A stretch of 64,000 bases of DNA from Chondrus crispus (Eukaryota; Rhodophyta; Florideophyceae; Gigartinales; Gigartinaceae), in the NCBI RefSeq assembly GCF_000350225.1, contig NW_005178511.1:254919-318918 (forward strand). The letters are read 5' to 3'. Position numbers and translations under genes: made by a program. Below, one piece after another: positions 32,163 to 43,011 of the stretch. The notes below the pieces were generated by a model that was given only the letters and a program-made list of their open reading frames with translations, was not told the DNA's origin and ran no database searches. Each line of letters begins with the position of its first letter. Within the stretch, counting starts at the first letter, position 1.

Positions 32163-32521
32163 GCCCTTGCCCAGCGGCCTCGCCCCTTTGTTCAGCAACT
32201 TTCTCGCCCCGCGACCGAAGGTCGCCGCACGAGCAAGGGTAAGATGAACAAAACGCTTCCTTCAGGGAACTTCCTTCCGCATCACATCTGACGTTGTTAA
32301 GCGCGCATCGCCGTCATGCATCGTTTTCCTGCAGCGGTGAGACATCTTTCCATTCTCTCAAATGCTCATTCAGCCTGCGTCAGTCTCCTGCGAACTCCAG
32401 ACTTTCCAGAATTGACAGCCTCGCCACTGCCCAACTCGGGTCTTGCACCCACGCTTTCCATTCATGGATCAGTCCCACATCTCTCAAAGGTCTAGTCAGG
32501 TTACCCTAAAAGTATTCCTCG
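32163..32521 (-). other. 3' internal region of gypsy family B left of the nested element
   Basis: About 360 bp with no firm gene. A minus-strand open stretch (32350-32510) reads like decayed protein (EWKAWVQDPSWAVARL), which may belong to a 3' ORF of family B. Confidence 0.4.
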
Positions 32522-32526
32522 ATAAT
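32522..32526. repeat. Target-site duplication of gypsy family A (left)
   Basis: ATAAT directly before the 5' LTR; repeated at 43715-43719 directly after the 3' LTR. Confidence 0.9.
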
Positions 32527-33229
32527 TGTAGAGCACTGACCGCCCCGCGTAATCGCAGTGCTGTACTGTAGCACAGGCGGAATGACTCACTATCATAAGT
32601 GAGGTATGTACCACGTGTAACCGTGTATCCAAACCCCCGCTCGTGTCCGGGTGTAAGCTCCATGGAGCCCTGTCGAAGTACTGACAGTTCTATCCACGTG
32701 TACCCGTGTTATCCCTCACGTTCATCGTGTCATTCCCCACGTGTAGTGGTTGTCATACCTCCCCAAGAGGAGTTTCTCCGGCCATCGCCGCCGTCGCTCA
32801 ATTTAGTATTTTTAGTTTAATTAATTATCGCTCCGACGTCGGCTAGTATATAGCCGACGGCCGACCCTAAGTAAATCCTCACGAAGCTTTGGGTCTACAA
32901 CTCAGGCTTCTGGAACGGAGTCGTAGCCTCGCGTCCGTCCCCGTCCCACGACGGTACCCTGCGAGCCATCTACGTCCCGATTCCCACCTACCTCTACCGC
33001 GCGCCCCCCCTGCTCCTCTACTGTAGCGTGCGCGCCAGCCTGTCCTTACCCCTCCGCCCCTCCTGGGCGGGTCCTCCTATTTCCTTTTACCTCTCCAATT
33101 CCGTACTGCGCATAGCGCCCGGCCCCGTACCCGTTCCTTTACGGGTGGTCTCCCAGATCCCCTACACGCGCCCCGAACGCGCGCGCTCTGCCAGAGGGGG
33201 ATCCCACCCTTCCTCTTCAGTGCACGACA
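32527..33229 (+). repeat. 5' LTR of gypsy family A
   Basis: 703 bp, TGTAGAGC to GCACGACA. It carries a TATATA run near 32848 that could be the promoter box. Confidence 0.95.
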
Positions 33230-33232
33230 TTT

Positions 33233-33250
33233 TGGTCTCCCGACCTAGAA
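33233..33250 (+). other. Primer-binding site of gypsy family A
   Basis: TGGTCTCCCGACCTAGAA starts 3 bp after the LTR, as expected for a site pairing with a tRNA 3' end (TGG complements CCA). Family B has the same site with one change. Confidence 0.75.
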
Positions 33251-33335
33251 GTCTACGGAGTGTCCCTTATCCCTTACCGTTTTTGGTCCTAGATGTTCTA
33301 CCTCTGTTTCAACAGGTTTGGACAAGCTCAAGGCT

Positions 33336-35288
33336 ATGGTATCCTGGTCGGATTCGTCCCGTGAGACCCGTCCTCGAGACGTGCCTCCGCCAGTTGCGGC
33401 GTGGATCACTCGGAGTTGTGGCGAGACTCTCCGAGAAGCGGAAAGATTCATGCTCAATACTGTGGCGGAGAAGCTCGCAGCGCAACCGTCGGCGCTGCGA
33501 GAAAACCTCAAGACTTTTATTGAGGAAACTATCGCGACCCAAGCCGAGGTACAAGCCGCGCGAGAGCGCGATCGCCTAACCGCCCTGGAAGGCGTGCTCA
33601 CCAAGGCCTGGCAGGCGGACATAGCTGCCAGCGCCAAGGAGGCTGCCATCCTGCGTAAGCAAGAGGAGACGGCCACGGCGGAGGAACTCAAGGCCATCCG
33701 TCGAGAAATTGCCATGTTGCAGACGCAAACATCAGCCCCCGCTGCTGGAATCCCTCCGACTACAGTCGGAGTAGCGACTCTCCCTCCCGCTGAGGGGTTG
33801 CCCGCGTTGAATAAGAGCCTGCTCTTTTCCAACGTGACAACGCCGGCGCTGCAAGCCGCGGGGATACCGGTCCCCTCCATGGAGACCGCACCCCAATTCT
33901 CCGCCAATCCGCAGGCGTCGCGAACCGCGGCAGGAGCCTCCCGCGAGGAAGCCTCCGCCGGATCTATCCACCTTGAAGGTGATTTACCTTCCCAGAATTT
34001 ACCGGGAGGGAACCCCGATCAAGGGGGAAGCTCAGATGACGAGGGGAGTGGACGACGAAAAAAGTCCAAACCCAGTCGGAAAGAGCGGAAGGCGAACCGT
34101 GGCAAAGGACGAAAGGATGGATACCCTCCGGACGGGTACTCGAGCCCGTCCTCGTCATCCTCCTCTGACTCGGAGACCGATTCCAAATCAGAGTCCCTTA
34201 CGGCCCCAACGCCGACGTTCGGCCCCAAACAGAAAAAGGTTTCTGTCTGGAAGCCGACGAACCACCGGTTCAGAGGTGTGTGTAACTACCGAGCCTACCG
34301 CCTCGTGGATACCGACTCAACCCTGGACGACTGGGTCTACGCTACCACCCGTAAGAGGGTGCAGTACCTCCTCGTGGTCATGGGGGAGTACAAATTCAGC
34401 GGGGTAGATCCTATCAGGGTCATCAGTTTCCTGGCTCGCTGCAACGAAAATTTTGACAACGCCAATATGACCGAGGCGATGGCCCTGATGGCCCTACCCC
34501 ATCTGCTGGCTCCGCCCGCTAAGGAAGCGTATGAGTCCCAGCGGGGACTGCACCGCAAATCTCAGGGGATCACGAGCTGGGCCGCCGCCGTCAATTGGCT
34601 GTTATGCACGTATGCGACCAACCTCGAGATCGAGCGAGCTCTCACGGCATTGAGGGAGCTACGCCAGAAGCCGGGCGAATTGGAAACCGAGTACGCTACT
34701 CGAATGTACACCGCCCTGGGGAGCTGCGGGGACGTGCACTCGGCATACGAGAGGACGAACCTCTTCATCGAGGGGCTCACCCCCGCGATCAAGCCGCTGG
34801 TGTTACAAGCTGGCGAGGGTCGACCGCGATCCTCGTTCAAGGATACCATCGCCCACGCGCATTCGCACGGCGACGCCTTCCGGGCCCAGCATGGGTCAGG
34901 GCGCCGCGTGGAGTTCGGGAAGCCCCGCCCGGTTAAACAGGTTCTCGCTGCCCTGGATGGCGCCCCGTCGACGTCGACCGGCCCCCTCCCAGTTTTCAAA
35001 CGGCCCGGGGAGCCGAGAACTACTTCGCTACCGAAGGTGACCTCGCCGGGGGGGCCCCTTCCCTCCCGACGGAAGAATCCTCCTTCAACGACGGAGACTC
35101 GCTGTTTTACGGCGACCGGCGCAAGCCGTATCAACTCGCTCGAGAGCCCACCGAGGGCTTTCGCGGACTTCCACCGAGGAAAACGTCCCGTAATTACCAG
35201 AAGGATCTGCGAGGGCCTCCGTCCCTGCAGATCATCTGCTTCACCTGTTATCGGGTCGGGGACCACATTTCCCCCGACTGCGATATGA
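33336..35288 (+). CDS. Gag of gypsy family A
   Basis: Long frame, first ATG at 33336. It has an N-terminal helical part with coiled-coil character (TIATQAEVQAARERDRLTAL), a basic Lys/Arg-rich and Ser-rich acidic linker (KKSKPSRKERKANRGKG, then SSSSSSDSETDSKSES), and the capsid-like domain (WAAAVNWLLCTYATNLEIER, PLVLQAGEGRPR). A CCHC knuckle (CFTCYRVGDHISPDC, ~35240) lies in an adjacent frame. Confidence 0.85.
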   Translation: MVSWSDSSRETRPRDVPPPVAAWITRSCGETLREAERFMLNTVAEKLAAQPSALRENLKTFIEETIATQAEVQAARERDRLTALEGVLTKAWQADIAASAKEAAILRKQEETATAEELKAIRREIAMLQTQTSAPAAGIPPTTVGVATLPPAEGLPALNKSLLFSNVTTPALQAAGIPVPSMETAPQFSANPQASRTAAGASREEASAGSIHLEGDLPSQNLPGGNPDQGGSSDDEGSGRRKKSKPSRKERKANRGKGRKDGYPPDGYSSPSSSSSSDSETDSKSESLTAPTPTFGPKQKKVSVWKPTNHRFRGVCNYRAYRLVDTDSTLDDWVYATTRKRVQYLLVVMGEYKFSGVDPIRVISFLARCNENFDNANMTEAMALMALPHLLAPPAKEAYESQRGLHRKSQGITSWAAAVNWLLCTYATNLEIERALTALRELRQKPGELETEYATRMYTALGSCGDVHSAYERTNLFIEGLTPAIKPLVLQAGEGRPRSSFKDTIAHAHSHGDAFRAQHGSGRRVEFGKPRPVKQVLAALDGAPSTSTGPLPVFKRPGEPRTTSLPKVTSPGGPLPSRRKNPPSTTETRCFTATGASRINSLESPPRAFADFHRGKRPVITRRICEGLRPCRSSASPVIGSGTTFPPTAI

Positions 35289-35693
35289 AGGTGAAGGATG
35301 TATCCCTCGTACCCCACCAGTAGGAGAAGTTGACCGCGGCCCAAAAGAGCCGGGTGCCTCCGGAGGCGTACCTCCGAGCCGTCGCCCTCCTCAGTTACGA
35401 GGCAAACCGGGTAATGAACCCTTAAGGCTTCGCCGACCCGCCGCCGCGTGCGGGTACCAGGACGAGGACCCTTCCGCCCCTCGGGGAAGCTCTTTCTCCT
35501 CCAAAAAACTAGGAGAACCTCAGCCCGCAGCCGCTGAGGTGGACACAGGCATGTCCCCGGATCAGTCGCTCAAGGAGGCGGAATCGTTCACACCTCCCGA
35601 GACGGAGAAGCGGTACCGGATACTCGGCCGCAAACAAACTGGGCTATCCCAGGGAGACCCCGACCCAGAACGGCTCGGTACCTTACGCCGACC

Positions 35694-37583
35694 TTGGCGG
35701 AAAAACACCCCCCGCTTGCAAGGGGTGTTAGCCATCCCGAGGCAGCGCTTGCGCTGTCTCGGCGGAATTACAAGGTCTACGCAGACCTTGGATTATCCCC
35801 GTCGATATTGGTGCGCCAGCTCACAATATTGGATACAGGAGCTGGCTCCAATTTCGTACGTGCCGACACGCTTCCCTCCGGATGGGAAGCGCTGATTATT
35901 CCGGGAGAAATCCCGTCGATCGCTGACGCCAATGGGAGACCATTGCGTACAAGCGGACAAATCCCCCTCGTGGTGCGGTTAGGCGACCGCACCATGAGGT
36001 GTACATTCATCGTCTGTGAACGGTTAGCCGCCCCCGTCATTTTGGGGTGTGAGTTCAACGACAAGTTTGTAGAGGCGATTTACCCAAGACGCAAAGTGGT
36101 GGAGCTGGACGATGGCACAAAAATTCCCATCGTCCGCAAGCCGGCTGCCCGGGCCGTGAAAAGTCCTCCCCTCCCGACGGAGCAGGAGTATTCCCTGCAA
36201 GCGGGGCGGATTTCGCCCAAGCTCAAGGTCTCCCGCGCAGTCAACCTACTGGCGGGCACCCAGACCTGGGTTTACGTCACCAGTGGACGGGGCGGACTCT
36301 CGGTCCTCGAGGCGAACCCGCAGTTATATGCGAAGCATCGGATCTCCCTCTCCAACGGGGTGGTGCACATCACCCCGTTGCAAGAGTTCAAGGTCCTCAT
36401 GGCGAACTTCTCGTCCACCAACAAGAGGTTGTCGAAGAACCAAGTCGTTGGCTTCGTCACTCCCCATCCGCGGGCGATGGTGCGCACCGCGATGCTGTTG
36501 GACGCGGTCCTAGCCGCGGAATTCTCCGAGGGGAGCCCCCCTCTACAGGGCGAGAGGCCCCCTCGCGGTGTCCTCCCCCAAGCGGAGACATCCCCTCCGC
36601 AGGAGGCAGTTCCCCTCGACCACCTGCCGGCGCAAGTGCGAGGGCAGGTTCGCACCATGCTCGCGCCGTACGCCGCGATGTGGGACGGGAATTTGGGTGA
36701 AGTCCGAGCGACCGAGCATCGCATCGAACTCACCCCCGGCGCAAAGCCGTTTGGTTGTCAGCCATATCGCGCTGGTCCCCGCGCCCGTGAGGCGGAACAA
36801 GCCTCGGTGGACGAGATGTTAGCTAACGGGGTGATCTCCCGGTCCAAGTCCGAATGGGCGTCCCCCGTTGTGCTCATACCCAAGTCAGATGGGAGCCTCC
36901 GTTTCTGCATCGATTACCGACGGCTGAACGCGTTGACTGTGCGAGATACTTACCCCATCCCCCGGATGGACGAATGTCTTGACACGCTCGGGGAAGCCAA
37001 GGTCTTTTCCACCCTTGATTGTAACTCCGGGTACTGGCAAATTCCAGTCGCCAAGGAGGATCGACCGAAAACCACGTTTACGTGCCATGCCGGGACGTAT
37101 CAATTCAACCGTATGCCCTTCGGGCTGATGAACGCCCCGGCCACTTTTCAACGTATGTTGGATATCCTCCTCTCAGGCTATCGCTGGAAGAGCTGTCTCA
37201 TCTACCTTGATGATATCATAATCTTCTCCAAGGATTATGACACGCACCTCAAGGATGTGGAGGTAATACTCCGTGCTCTGCAGCAGGAGGGATTATCACT
37301 TAAACTTAACAAGTGCAGGTTTTTTCAGGACTCTGTCAAGTACCTGGGTCATATCATTCGACCGGGCGAACTCGAGGTCCACCCGAAGAATGTGAAAGCG
37401 CTCTCAGAAGCGACTCAAACACGGACCCAGACCGAGCTGCGCTCGTTCTTGGGAATGTGTAATGTCTACCGACGTTTCGTCGATCATTTCGACAAGATGG
37501 CGGCGCCCCTTACGTCTATGCTCCGAAAAGGAGAGCCGGATGTTCTTCCCAATCTGGATGAAGAGCAGACCACGGCCTTTTAG
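35694..37583 (+). CDS. Protease-RT region of gypsy family A
   Basis: Retropepsin motif ILDTGAGSNFV (~35830). RT shows RFCIDYRRLNALTVRDTYP (~36903), FNRMPFGLMNAPATFQRM and LIYLDDIIIFSKDY (~37200). It ends near the RT thumb/RNase H junction. RNase H fragments follow (37600-38000) in other frames. Confidence 0.9.
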   Translation: MAEKHPPLARGVSHPEAALALSRRNYKVYADLGLSPSILVRQLTILDTGAGSNFVRADTLPSGWEALIIPGEIPSIADANGRPLRTSGQIPLVVRLGDRTMRCTFIVCERLAAPVILGCEFNDKFVEAIYPRRKVVELDDGTKIPIVRKPAARAVKSPPLPTEQEYSLQAGRISPKLKVSRAVNLLAGTQTWVYVTSGRGGLSVLEANPQLYAKHRISLSNGVVHITPLQEFKVLMANFSSTNKRLSKNQVVGFVTPHPRAMVRTAMLLDAVLAAEFSEGSPPLQGERPPRGVLPQAETSPPQEAVPLDHLPAQVRGQVRTMLAPYAAMWDGNLGEVRATEHRIELTPGAKPFGCQPYRAGPRAREAEQASVDEMLANGVISRSKSEWASPVVLIPKSDGSLRFCIDYRRLNALTVRDTYPIPRMDECLDTLGEAKVFSTLDCNSGYWQIPVAKEDRPKTTFTCHAGTYQFNRMPFGLMNAPATFQRMLDILLSGYRWKSCLIYLDDIIIFSKDYDTHLKDVEVILRALQQEGLSLKLNKCRFFQDSVKYLGHIIRPGELEVHPKNVKALSEATQTRTQTELRSFLGMCNVYRRFVDHFDKMAAPLTSMLRKGEPDVLPNLDEEQTTAF

Positions 37584-38143
37584 ACACTGAAGGAGTGCTT
37601 AATTTCGCCACCAGTCTTAAAACTCCCAAGACTGGGGCGCCCCTACTCGCTGGATACGGATGCATCAGACGCTCAGTTGGGCTGCACACTACTGCAGACC
37701 CACGAGGATGGACACCGATACCCTGTCGGGTATTGGTGACGCACGCTCTCGTCAGCGGAACGCAACTACTCGACAACCGAGAAGGAATGCCTCGCCATCG
37801 TATGGGCGGTACAGACGCTCCGCCCATACCTGGAAAGGGAGCGGTTCACGGTCAACACCGACCACCACTCCCTGCGGTGGCTGATGAATCTCGCCGATGC
37901 GAGTGGCTGACTTTCCCGGTGGCGCTTGCGCCTTGCCGAATATGACTCAACGTAACTTACGTGAAGGGAATCAAGAACTGCCTCGCCGATGCGCTGAGTC
38001 ATATCCCATCCACGGGGGGTACGACTGTCCCGATCGACGAAGAAATTCCTTGCTACTCCGTCATGAATTTCGACGATGAGCCTCAGCATCAAGAGGAGAC
38101 CTACGACCCCACCGACGTCTAAATTTCCGCGGGTTGCTACGCG

Positions 38144-40159
38144 TTGGACCCCCCGGCCTCGATGGCCGCGATAACCCACGAAGACTTCTCTCGTGAACAG
38201 CACTCCGATCCATTTTGTAAGGAGGTGACTTCCCGTTTTGAGAAGGGGGAGGGGTTCGCTGAATTGCGCCGGTCCCGATTATTCGTGAATCAGGAAGGGC
38301 TGGTCTGCCGGAAAGCCCACCTCGACGGTGTGGAACAGATCGTAGTACCCACAACCCTCCGGGAAAGGTTGTTGTACTTGTCGCATTATCCCGCCACCTC
38401 CGGTCACCCGGGAGGCAGGCGATTGATCTATACGGTAAGACAGCGGTTCTATTGGCCAAGCATGTCGGTGGACTCCTATTCGACCGTAAGAATGTGTCCC
38501 GACTGCGCGAAGGCACGCATCAAACTGCGGAAGCACAACTCTGAGTTGAAGACATTTCCTCCGTCAGGGCCCCTGGAGTACATCGCCGTGGACATTCTCG
38601 GCGAACGCCCCCGTACACCAAGAGGAAACCGTTACCTCTTGGTGATGACGGACAGATACTCCAAGCTGACCAGGACGGTCCCGCTCAAGAGGATTACCGC
38701 TGAAACGGTTGCTCAGGCGTTTATTTCCCACTGGGTGTTCGCATACGGCGCCCCAGTGAAACTTCTCTCCGATAACGGAGGACAATTCACATCGAGGTTT
38801 TTCCTCGCAGTGTGCAGGGTACTCTCAATTGAGAGCGTGTTTACCACGGCATATCACCCCCAAACGGATGGGCAGGTGGAAAGATTCAACCGGACGTTTG
38901 TATCAACCCTCCGGCATTACCTCGCCGATAAGCAACGTGACTGGGATCAGTACACGGACGCACTGACGTACGGCTATAATTGCATGGCGAACAGGATGAT
39001 CGGTATGCGACCGTTCGACCTGGTATTATCCCGGACCCCGAGTCCGTTATCCCTGCAACAAACGCCGCTGTTGGACCCATCCGCCTCAAGGGCGCAGTTC
39101 AAGATTCGCTACCTAGCGTGGCTCCGCAGCCTGATGTGGACGGCCAGCCGCCACTTGCTGGCCGGACAGGAGCGGTATAAGAACGATTTCGATAATCGGA
39201 TACGCCACCCCACCCCGGACTATCGGGTGGGGGATCAGATACTCGTGAACCGCGAGGCCGCCCTACGGTCCAAAGAGAAAACGGACAAGGACCGGGTTAA
39301 CAATAAGCTCGCACCGCGGACCGAGGGACCCTTCCCTGTCGTACAGGTGGACGACCACACCGTCACCATAATACGGGGGACGGGACTGAAAGACCGGCTC
39401 TCTCGTGACCGAGTTGTCAAGGCACCCCCGTTGAGAAGCAACGTGGAGGATCCCCCGCTGGAACGGGTGGAGTCAGACGGGGAGGACAGTAACCTCCTCG
39501 AAGCTACAGCCTCAGAAGGGACCCTCGCTACACCGGCGATCGCGAATTTGCGCACGCCGAGATTGATGGACGCTGTAACCAGTGGGGGAATCGAGGACAA
39601 CTGCTCGAGACTCGCTGGGTACCGCTCTCAGGTCGAGATAACGGAGAGTCCGCCGCGTGGGGAAGAATCAGACTCGCGCCCTGCTACGCGCGCGCGGACT
39701 GCGAGGGAGAGCCATATAGCACCCGAGCAAACAGTGGCCCCTACGGACCCACCCGCGCCTCGCCGCGTTGTCCCCTCCGCTCCTCTGGCGATCGGCCCCG
39801 CTCACCGCGCGTTCATCGCGTCGGGTGCCACGCGTCTTGCCGCGAAGTGCACGTTCCAACCCAATGCCTTCTGCGTGCAAAATACCTCACCGGCTGCTGA
39901 GTCCTTACCTCCCGTTAATAACGCAGGAGACCCCACAGACGCTTACGTTGTACATTCGCTAACCGGGCACGGACCGGGAGATGACGGGCTCTCCCTGTTT
40001 CGCGTACGTTGGTATGGGTACAGCGACGCCGAGTCGACCTGGGAGCCCGCCCGCCACATCGACTACAATACGGTCGCGCGATACTGCCGGAAAAAGCGGA
40101 TCCCAATCCCCGTTCGCGCGATATGGGCTCATCCCGACAGCGTCGGACTCGGGAATTAA
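38144..40159 (+). CDS. Integrase with C-terminal chromodomain, gypsy family A
   Basis: 671-residue frame. HHCC zinc domain (SHYPATSGHPGGRRL, CPDCAKAR), DDE core (YIAVDILGERP, KLLSDNGGQF, DGQVERFNRT) and a chromodomain at the C-terminus (RVRWYGYSDAESTWEPARHI, ~39990-40060). In chromoviruses this domain binds methylated histone H3 and steers integration; here that role is family inference. Confidence 0.92.
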   Translation: MDPPASMAAITHEDFSREQHSDPFCKEVTSRFEKGEGFAELRRSRLFVNQEGLVCRKAHLDGVEQIVVPTTLRERLLYLSHYPATSGHPGGRRLIYTVRQRFYWPSMSVDSYSTVRMCPDCAKARIKLRKHNSELKTFPPSGPLEYIAVDILGERPRTPRGNRYLLVMTDRYSKLTRTVPLKRITAETVAQAFISHWVFAYGAPVKLLSDNGGQFTSRFFLAVCRVLSIESVFTTAYHPQTDGQVERFNRTFVSTLRHYLADKQRDWDQYTDALTYGYNCMANRMIGMRPFDLVLSRTPSPLSLQQTPLLDPSASRAQFKIRYLAWLRSLMWTASRHLLAGQERYKNDFDNRIRHPTPDYRVGDQILVNREAALRSKEKTDKDRVNNKLAPRTEGPFPVVQVDDHTVTIIRGTGLKDRLSRDRVVKAPPLRSNVEDPPLERVESDGEDSNLLEATASEGTLATPAIANLRTPRLMDAVTSGGIEDNCSRLAGYRSQVEITESPPRGEESDSRPATRARTARESHIAPEQTVAPTDPPAPRRVVPSAPLAIGPAHRAFIASGATRLAAKCTFQPNAFCVQNTSPAAESLPPVNNAGDPTDAYVVHSLTGHGPGDDGLSLFRVRWYGYSDAESTWEPARHIDYNTVARYCRKKRIPIPVRAIWAHPDSVGLGN

Positions 40160-41174
40160 GCGGGTTAGAGCGCGGCCCTGTACTCCCCTGATGAGGTACG
40201 AGGGCCAACTGTACGGCCCCATGGAAACGCGCAACGCGTCGGCGCGAACCGCCTCCGGGGCCACTCCGCCAGCCAACCACGGCCGCCCACCTGTGACATT
40301 TGATTTTTTGAGTTTTGATTTTTTCCGAAGTGGGTTATTTTCGCTAATTTTTTGGGAAGCTCCCCTGCCGGACGAGGACGGACCACCGACCCGTCCCGTC
40401 GGTTTTTGTTGGCAGTGTCTCCTCCCCAGCCGTACGGCGGGTACCTACCAGACCCTCCGCTCGTGGGACGGCAACCGCGCGCGCTCCGGCGCGAACAACC
40501 CGGTGGACCGCTACCCCTTTTCCCGCGGAGGGGGGCGAATTCTTCTACTCGGCCAACGAGATACTCCCCGCTTTCAGAGCGTGCTCGCCACCCTCCTCCC
40601 TTGGGAGGTGGAGAAGTTGTTCCCCTCGTTCGACGAGACTGTCCCCGCTAATATAGCGTACTCGCTACCCCCTTTTCCCGGAAAGGGGGCGCACTCTTCC
40701 ACTCGGTCACCGAGGTAATTACCGCTTCCAGAGCGTGCTCATCACCCTCCTCCGCTGGGAGGTGGGCAAATTGTTTTCCTCGTTGGACGAGACCGTCCCC
40801 GCTTTTTTTAGCGTACTCAGTATCTCTTTGCCCGAAAGGGGGGGGCGAAATATTCTACTCGTATCCCGGGGACACCCCCGCGTTGGTCCCCCGGTAGAAG
40901 AGGCCGGGTCCGACCACGGGACGCGTTCAGCCCCCCCCCGTCCGAGGGAGGGAAGCTATTCTCGCGGACTGCGGCTGCCGCGCGGCATACGGCGTGGCCA
41001 TCGGCTGCCGTGGTTCCGCCTCCTCACCTAGACGGGGAAACTTCCCCTCCCTACTCTTGACCAAGGGGGTTCTGTCCCCTACGTACCGCGCGCGAGGAAG
41101 CACAAGTGATGCAATTTACTCATTGTCTATCGGATGAGGCACAACACCGGGCCTCCTTAAGGGAAGCCTCGGCC
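40160..41174 (+). other. 3' region of gypsy family A after integrase
   Basis: About 1 kb, GC-rich, without a convincing sense gene. It contains the degenerate tandem repeat listed next. Confidence 0.55.
40511..40865. repeat. Degenerate tandem repeat, about 155-bp unit, 2.3 copies
   Basis: Shared blocks recur at a ~155-bp spacing: TACCCCTTTTCCCG, then CAGAGCGTGCTC, GGGAGGTGG and GACGAGACTGTCCCCGCT. The copies start near 40511, 40665 and 40821, and they differ at many sites. Confidence 0.7.
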
Positions 41175-42828
41175 TCACGGGTCCCCTTCCTCCTCGTAGT
41201 CAATGAGAGCCTCTTCCGGCACCGCGTCCACCGCGGCCGCCGTCGTCGACCCCGACACTTCCGTCGGCCCTTCAGCCACTGCTACAGCGACCACGCCCTC
41301 GCGTCCTCCGGGTGGAGCGGGAACCCCAGCTGCCACCTCGGGGGCGATGAAGGGGGCGGCCACCCCCGCCTCCTCGCCCGACGCCTCCTCGGTGACAAGG
41401 CGTCTTACCTTCTCCCTCAGGCGGGGGTTGCTGAGCAGCACGCGCAACTCCGCGTCCGACATCGATGTCGGGCCGCGACTCTCAGCCGCCTCGACCGGCG
41501 AAGCACCCGGCTCTCCCACGCCGTCCATGGTCACGTCCATCGCCGCAGAGGTGGTGACCAGTCCCCGATCCCGTCCGATACCGGCTGCTTTCGGGAATCC
41601 AACCCCGCGTCTCCGCACGCGTGCCACACCGGGCTCCTCACCCGGGACATCCTCGCGCCTCCGAACGCGTCCCGCCTCGCCACCCTCTCCGGCGTCGAGC
41701 CCTTCTGCCTCCCTCAAGTATTCGGGCTGTGCAAGAGTGAACGTACCGGCTTCGAGCCGTACCCAATTTCCGCTCTGATGATTGCCAGAGTCGTGCCTCC
41801 GCCCCGGCGAGTACTGACGCGCGCGGGGGTTATGGAAATGGTGCCCCTGAGTATACGGCACAGGAGGCCAGTCGATGGCCTCGTGGACGTCGAGCAGGCT
41901 CTGCACGCGTTCGTGCCGCGCCACTCCGCCGAGGACGTGGGATAGNNNNNNNNNNNNNNNNNNNNNNNNNNNNNNNNNNNNNNNNNNNNNNNNNNNNNNN
42001 NNNNNNNNNNNNNNNNNNNNNNNNNNNNNNNNNNNNNNNNNNNNNNNNNNNNNNNNNNNNNNNNNNNNNNNNNNNNNNNNNNNNNNNNNNNNNNNNNNNN
42101 NNNNNNNNNNNNNNNNNNNNNNNNNNNNNNNNNNNNNNNNNNNNNNNNNNNNNNNNNNNNNNNNNNNNNNNNNNNNNNNNNNNNNNNNNNNNNNNNNNNN
42201 NNNNNNNNNNNNNNNNNNNNNNNNNNNNNNNNNNNNNNNNNNNNNNNNNNNNNNNNNNNNNNNNNNNNNNNNTCGAGGGGTAACTCAGTCGCTCCGGACG
42301 ATCTTCAAACCCTGGAGGGAGGATGGCTTCCCTCCGAGCCAAGAGCGACACTGAGGGGACTTCCTCCCTTGGGGAGAGATTGTCCAAAATCCGCTTTAAA
42401 TTAGCGACATAACCACGATCGGCATCACTGCGGTATGCCCAAGTGTCCATATCCCATGATCGGGGAAGCAGCCGATTACACGGCGTCCGGCGAATTCTCT
42501 GCCGTACTAGTTCCACGAAAGCCACCTTGGCCGCAGTGCTCACCCGCCGGTACCCTGGCCGTAATAACTCCGGCTCCACCACCAAACGGTGTGTGAAGTC
42601 CCGGGACATCACAGCTGATAAGCTGAGCCCCCCAAGGAGTTCAAACGTCGCGGTCGCATAGCTCCGCACTACCTCCGCGTCGCGTAAACCGTCCGCGGAC
42701 ATGAACGGTGCCCTCTCGAAGAGGAGGGCGTCGTCATACATGTTGCGACCCCACATCTCGCGCGGACGAGGCCATCTGTCGCCCCTCGAGGCGGTTTCTC
42801 CCCCAAACGGGTACCCGAACTCCGCCAT
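41175..42828 (-). CDS. Antisense ORF in the 3' region of gypsy family A, interrupted by a gap
   Basis: On the strand opposite to gag-pol an ATG at 42828 opens a frame running into the N gap. The segment starts MAEFGYPFGGET and includes ERAPFMSADGLRDAEVVRSY and a basic stretch VELVRQRIRRTPCNRLLPR. Left of the gap a minus-strand frame is open from the gap edge to a stop at 41175; it includes SDAELRVLLSNPRLREKVR and ends acidic (LIDYEEEGDP). I do not recognise either part. Gap length is uncertain, so whether the two are one protein is unproven. The position mirrors the antisense ORF of the first gypsy element, but no histone-like tail is seen. Confidence 0.6.
41946..42272. other. Assembly gap (N run)
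   Basis: 327 N inside the 3' region of gypsy family A. Confidence 0.99.
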
Positions 42829-42998
42829 CTCGGACGGTGCTGCTGCAGAACAAATCTCGAGACGTTTCCCCCGTTGGCTTTTCGGTGGGCCTCGTCGAAA
42901 CCTACCCCTAGAGCGTGTCAGGACGGTGGAAGGGTGTCCGGAATCTTCAGCTCCTCAAATTTTCGCGGAAATTACCGTCCACGCGGACGCTCTATTCT

Positions 42999-43011
42999 AA
43001 GAGAAGGGCTA
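42999..43011 (+). other. Polypurine tract of gypsy family A
   Basis: AAGAGAAGGGCTA lies directly before the 3' LTR. Confidence 0.7.

Noticed and set aside
41175-42828. An envelope gene in gypsy family A
   Set aside because: The ORF is antisense to gag-pol and shows no signal peptide, membrane anchor or fusion motif.
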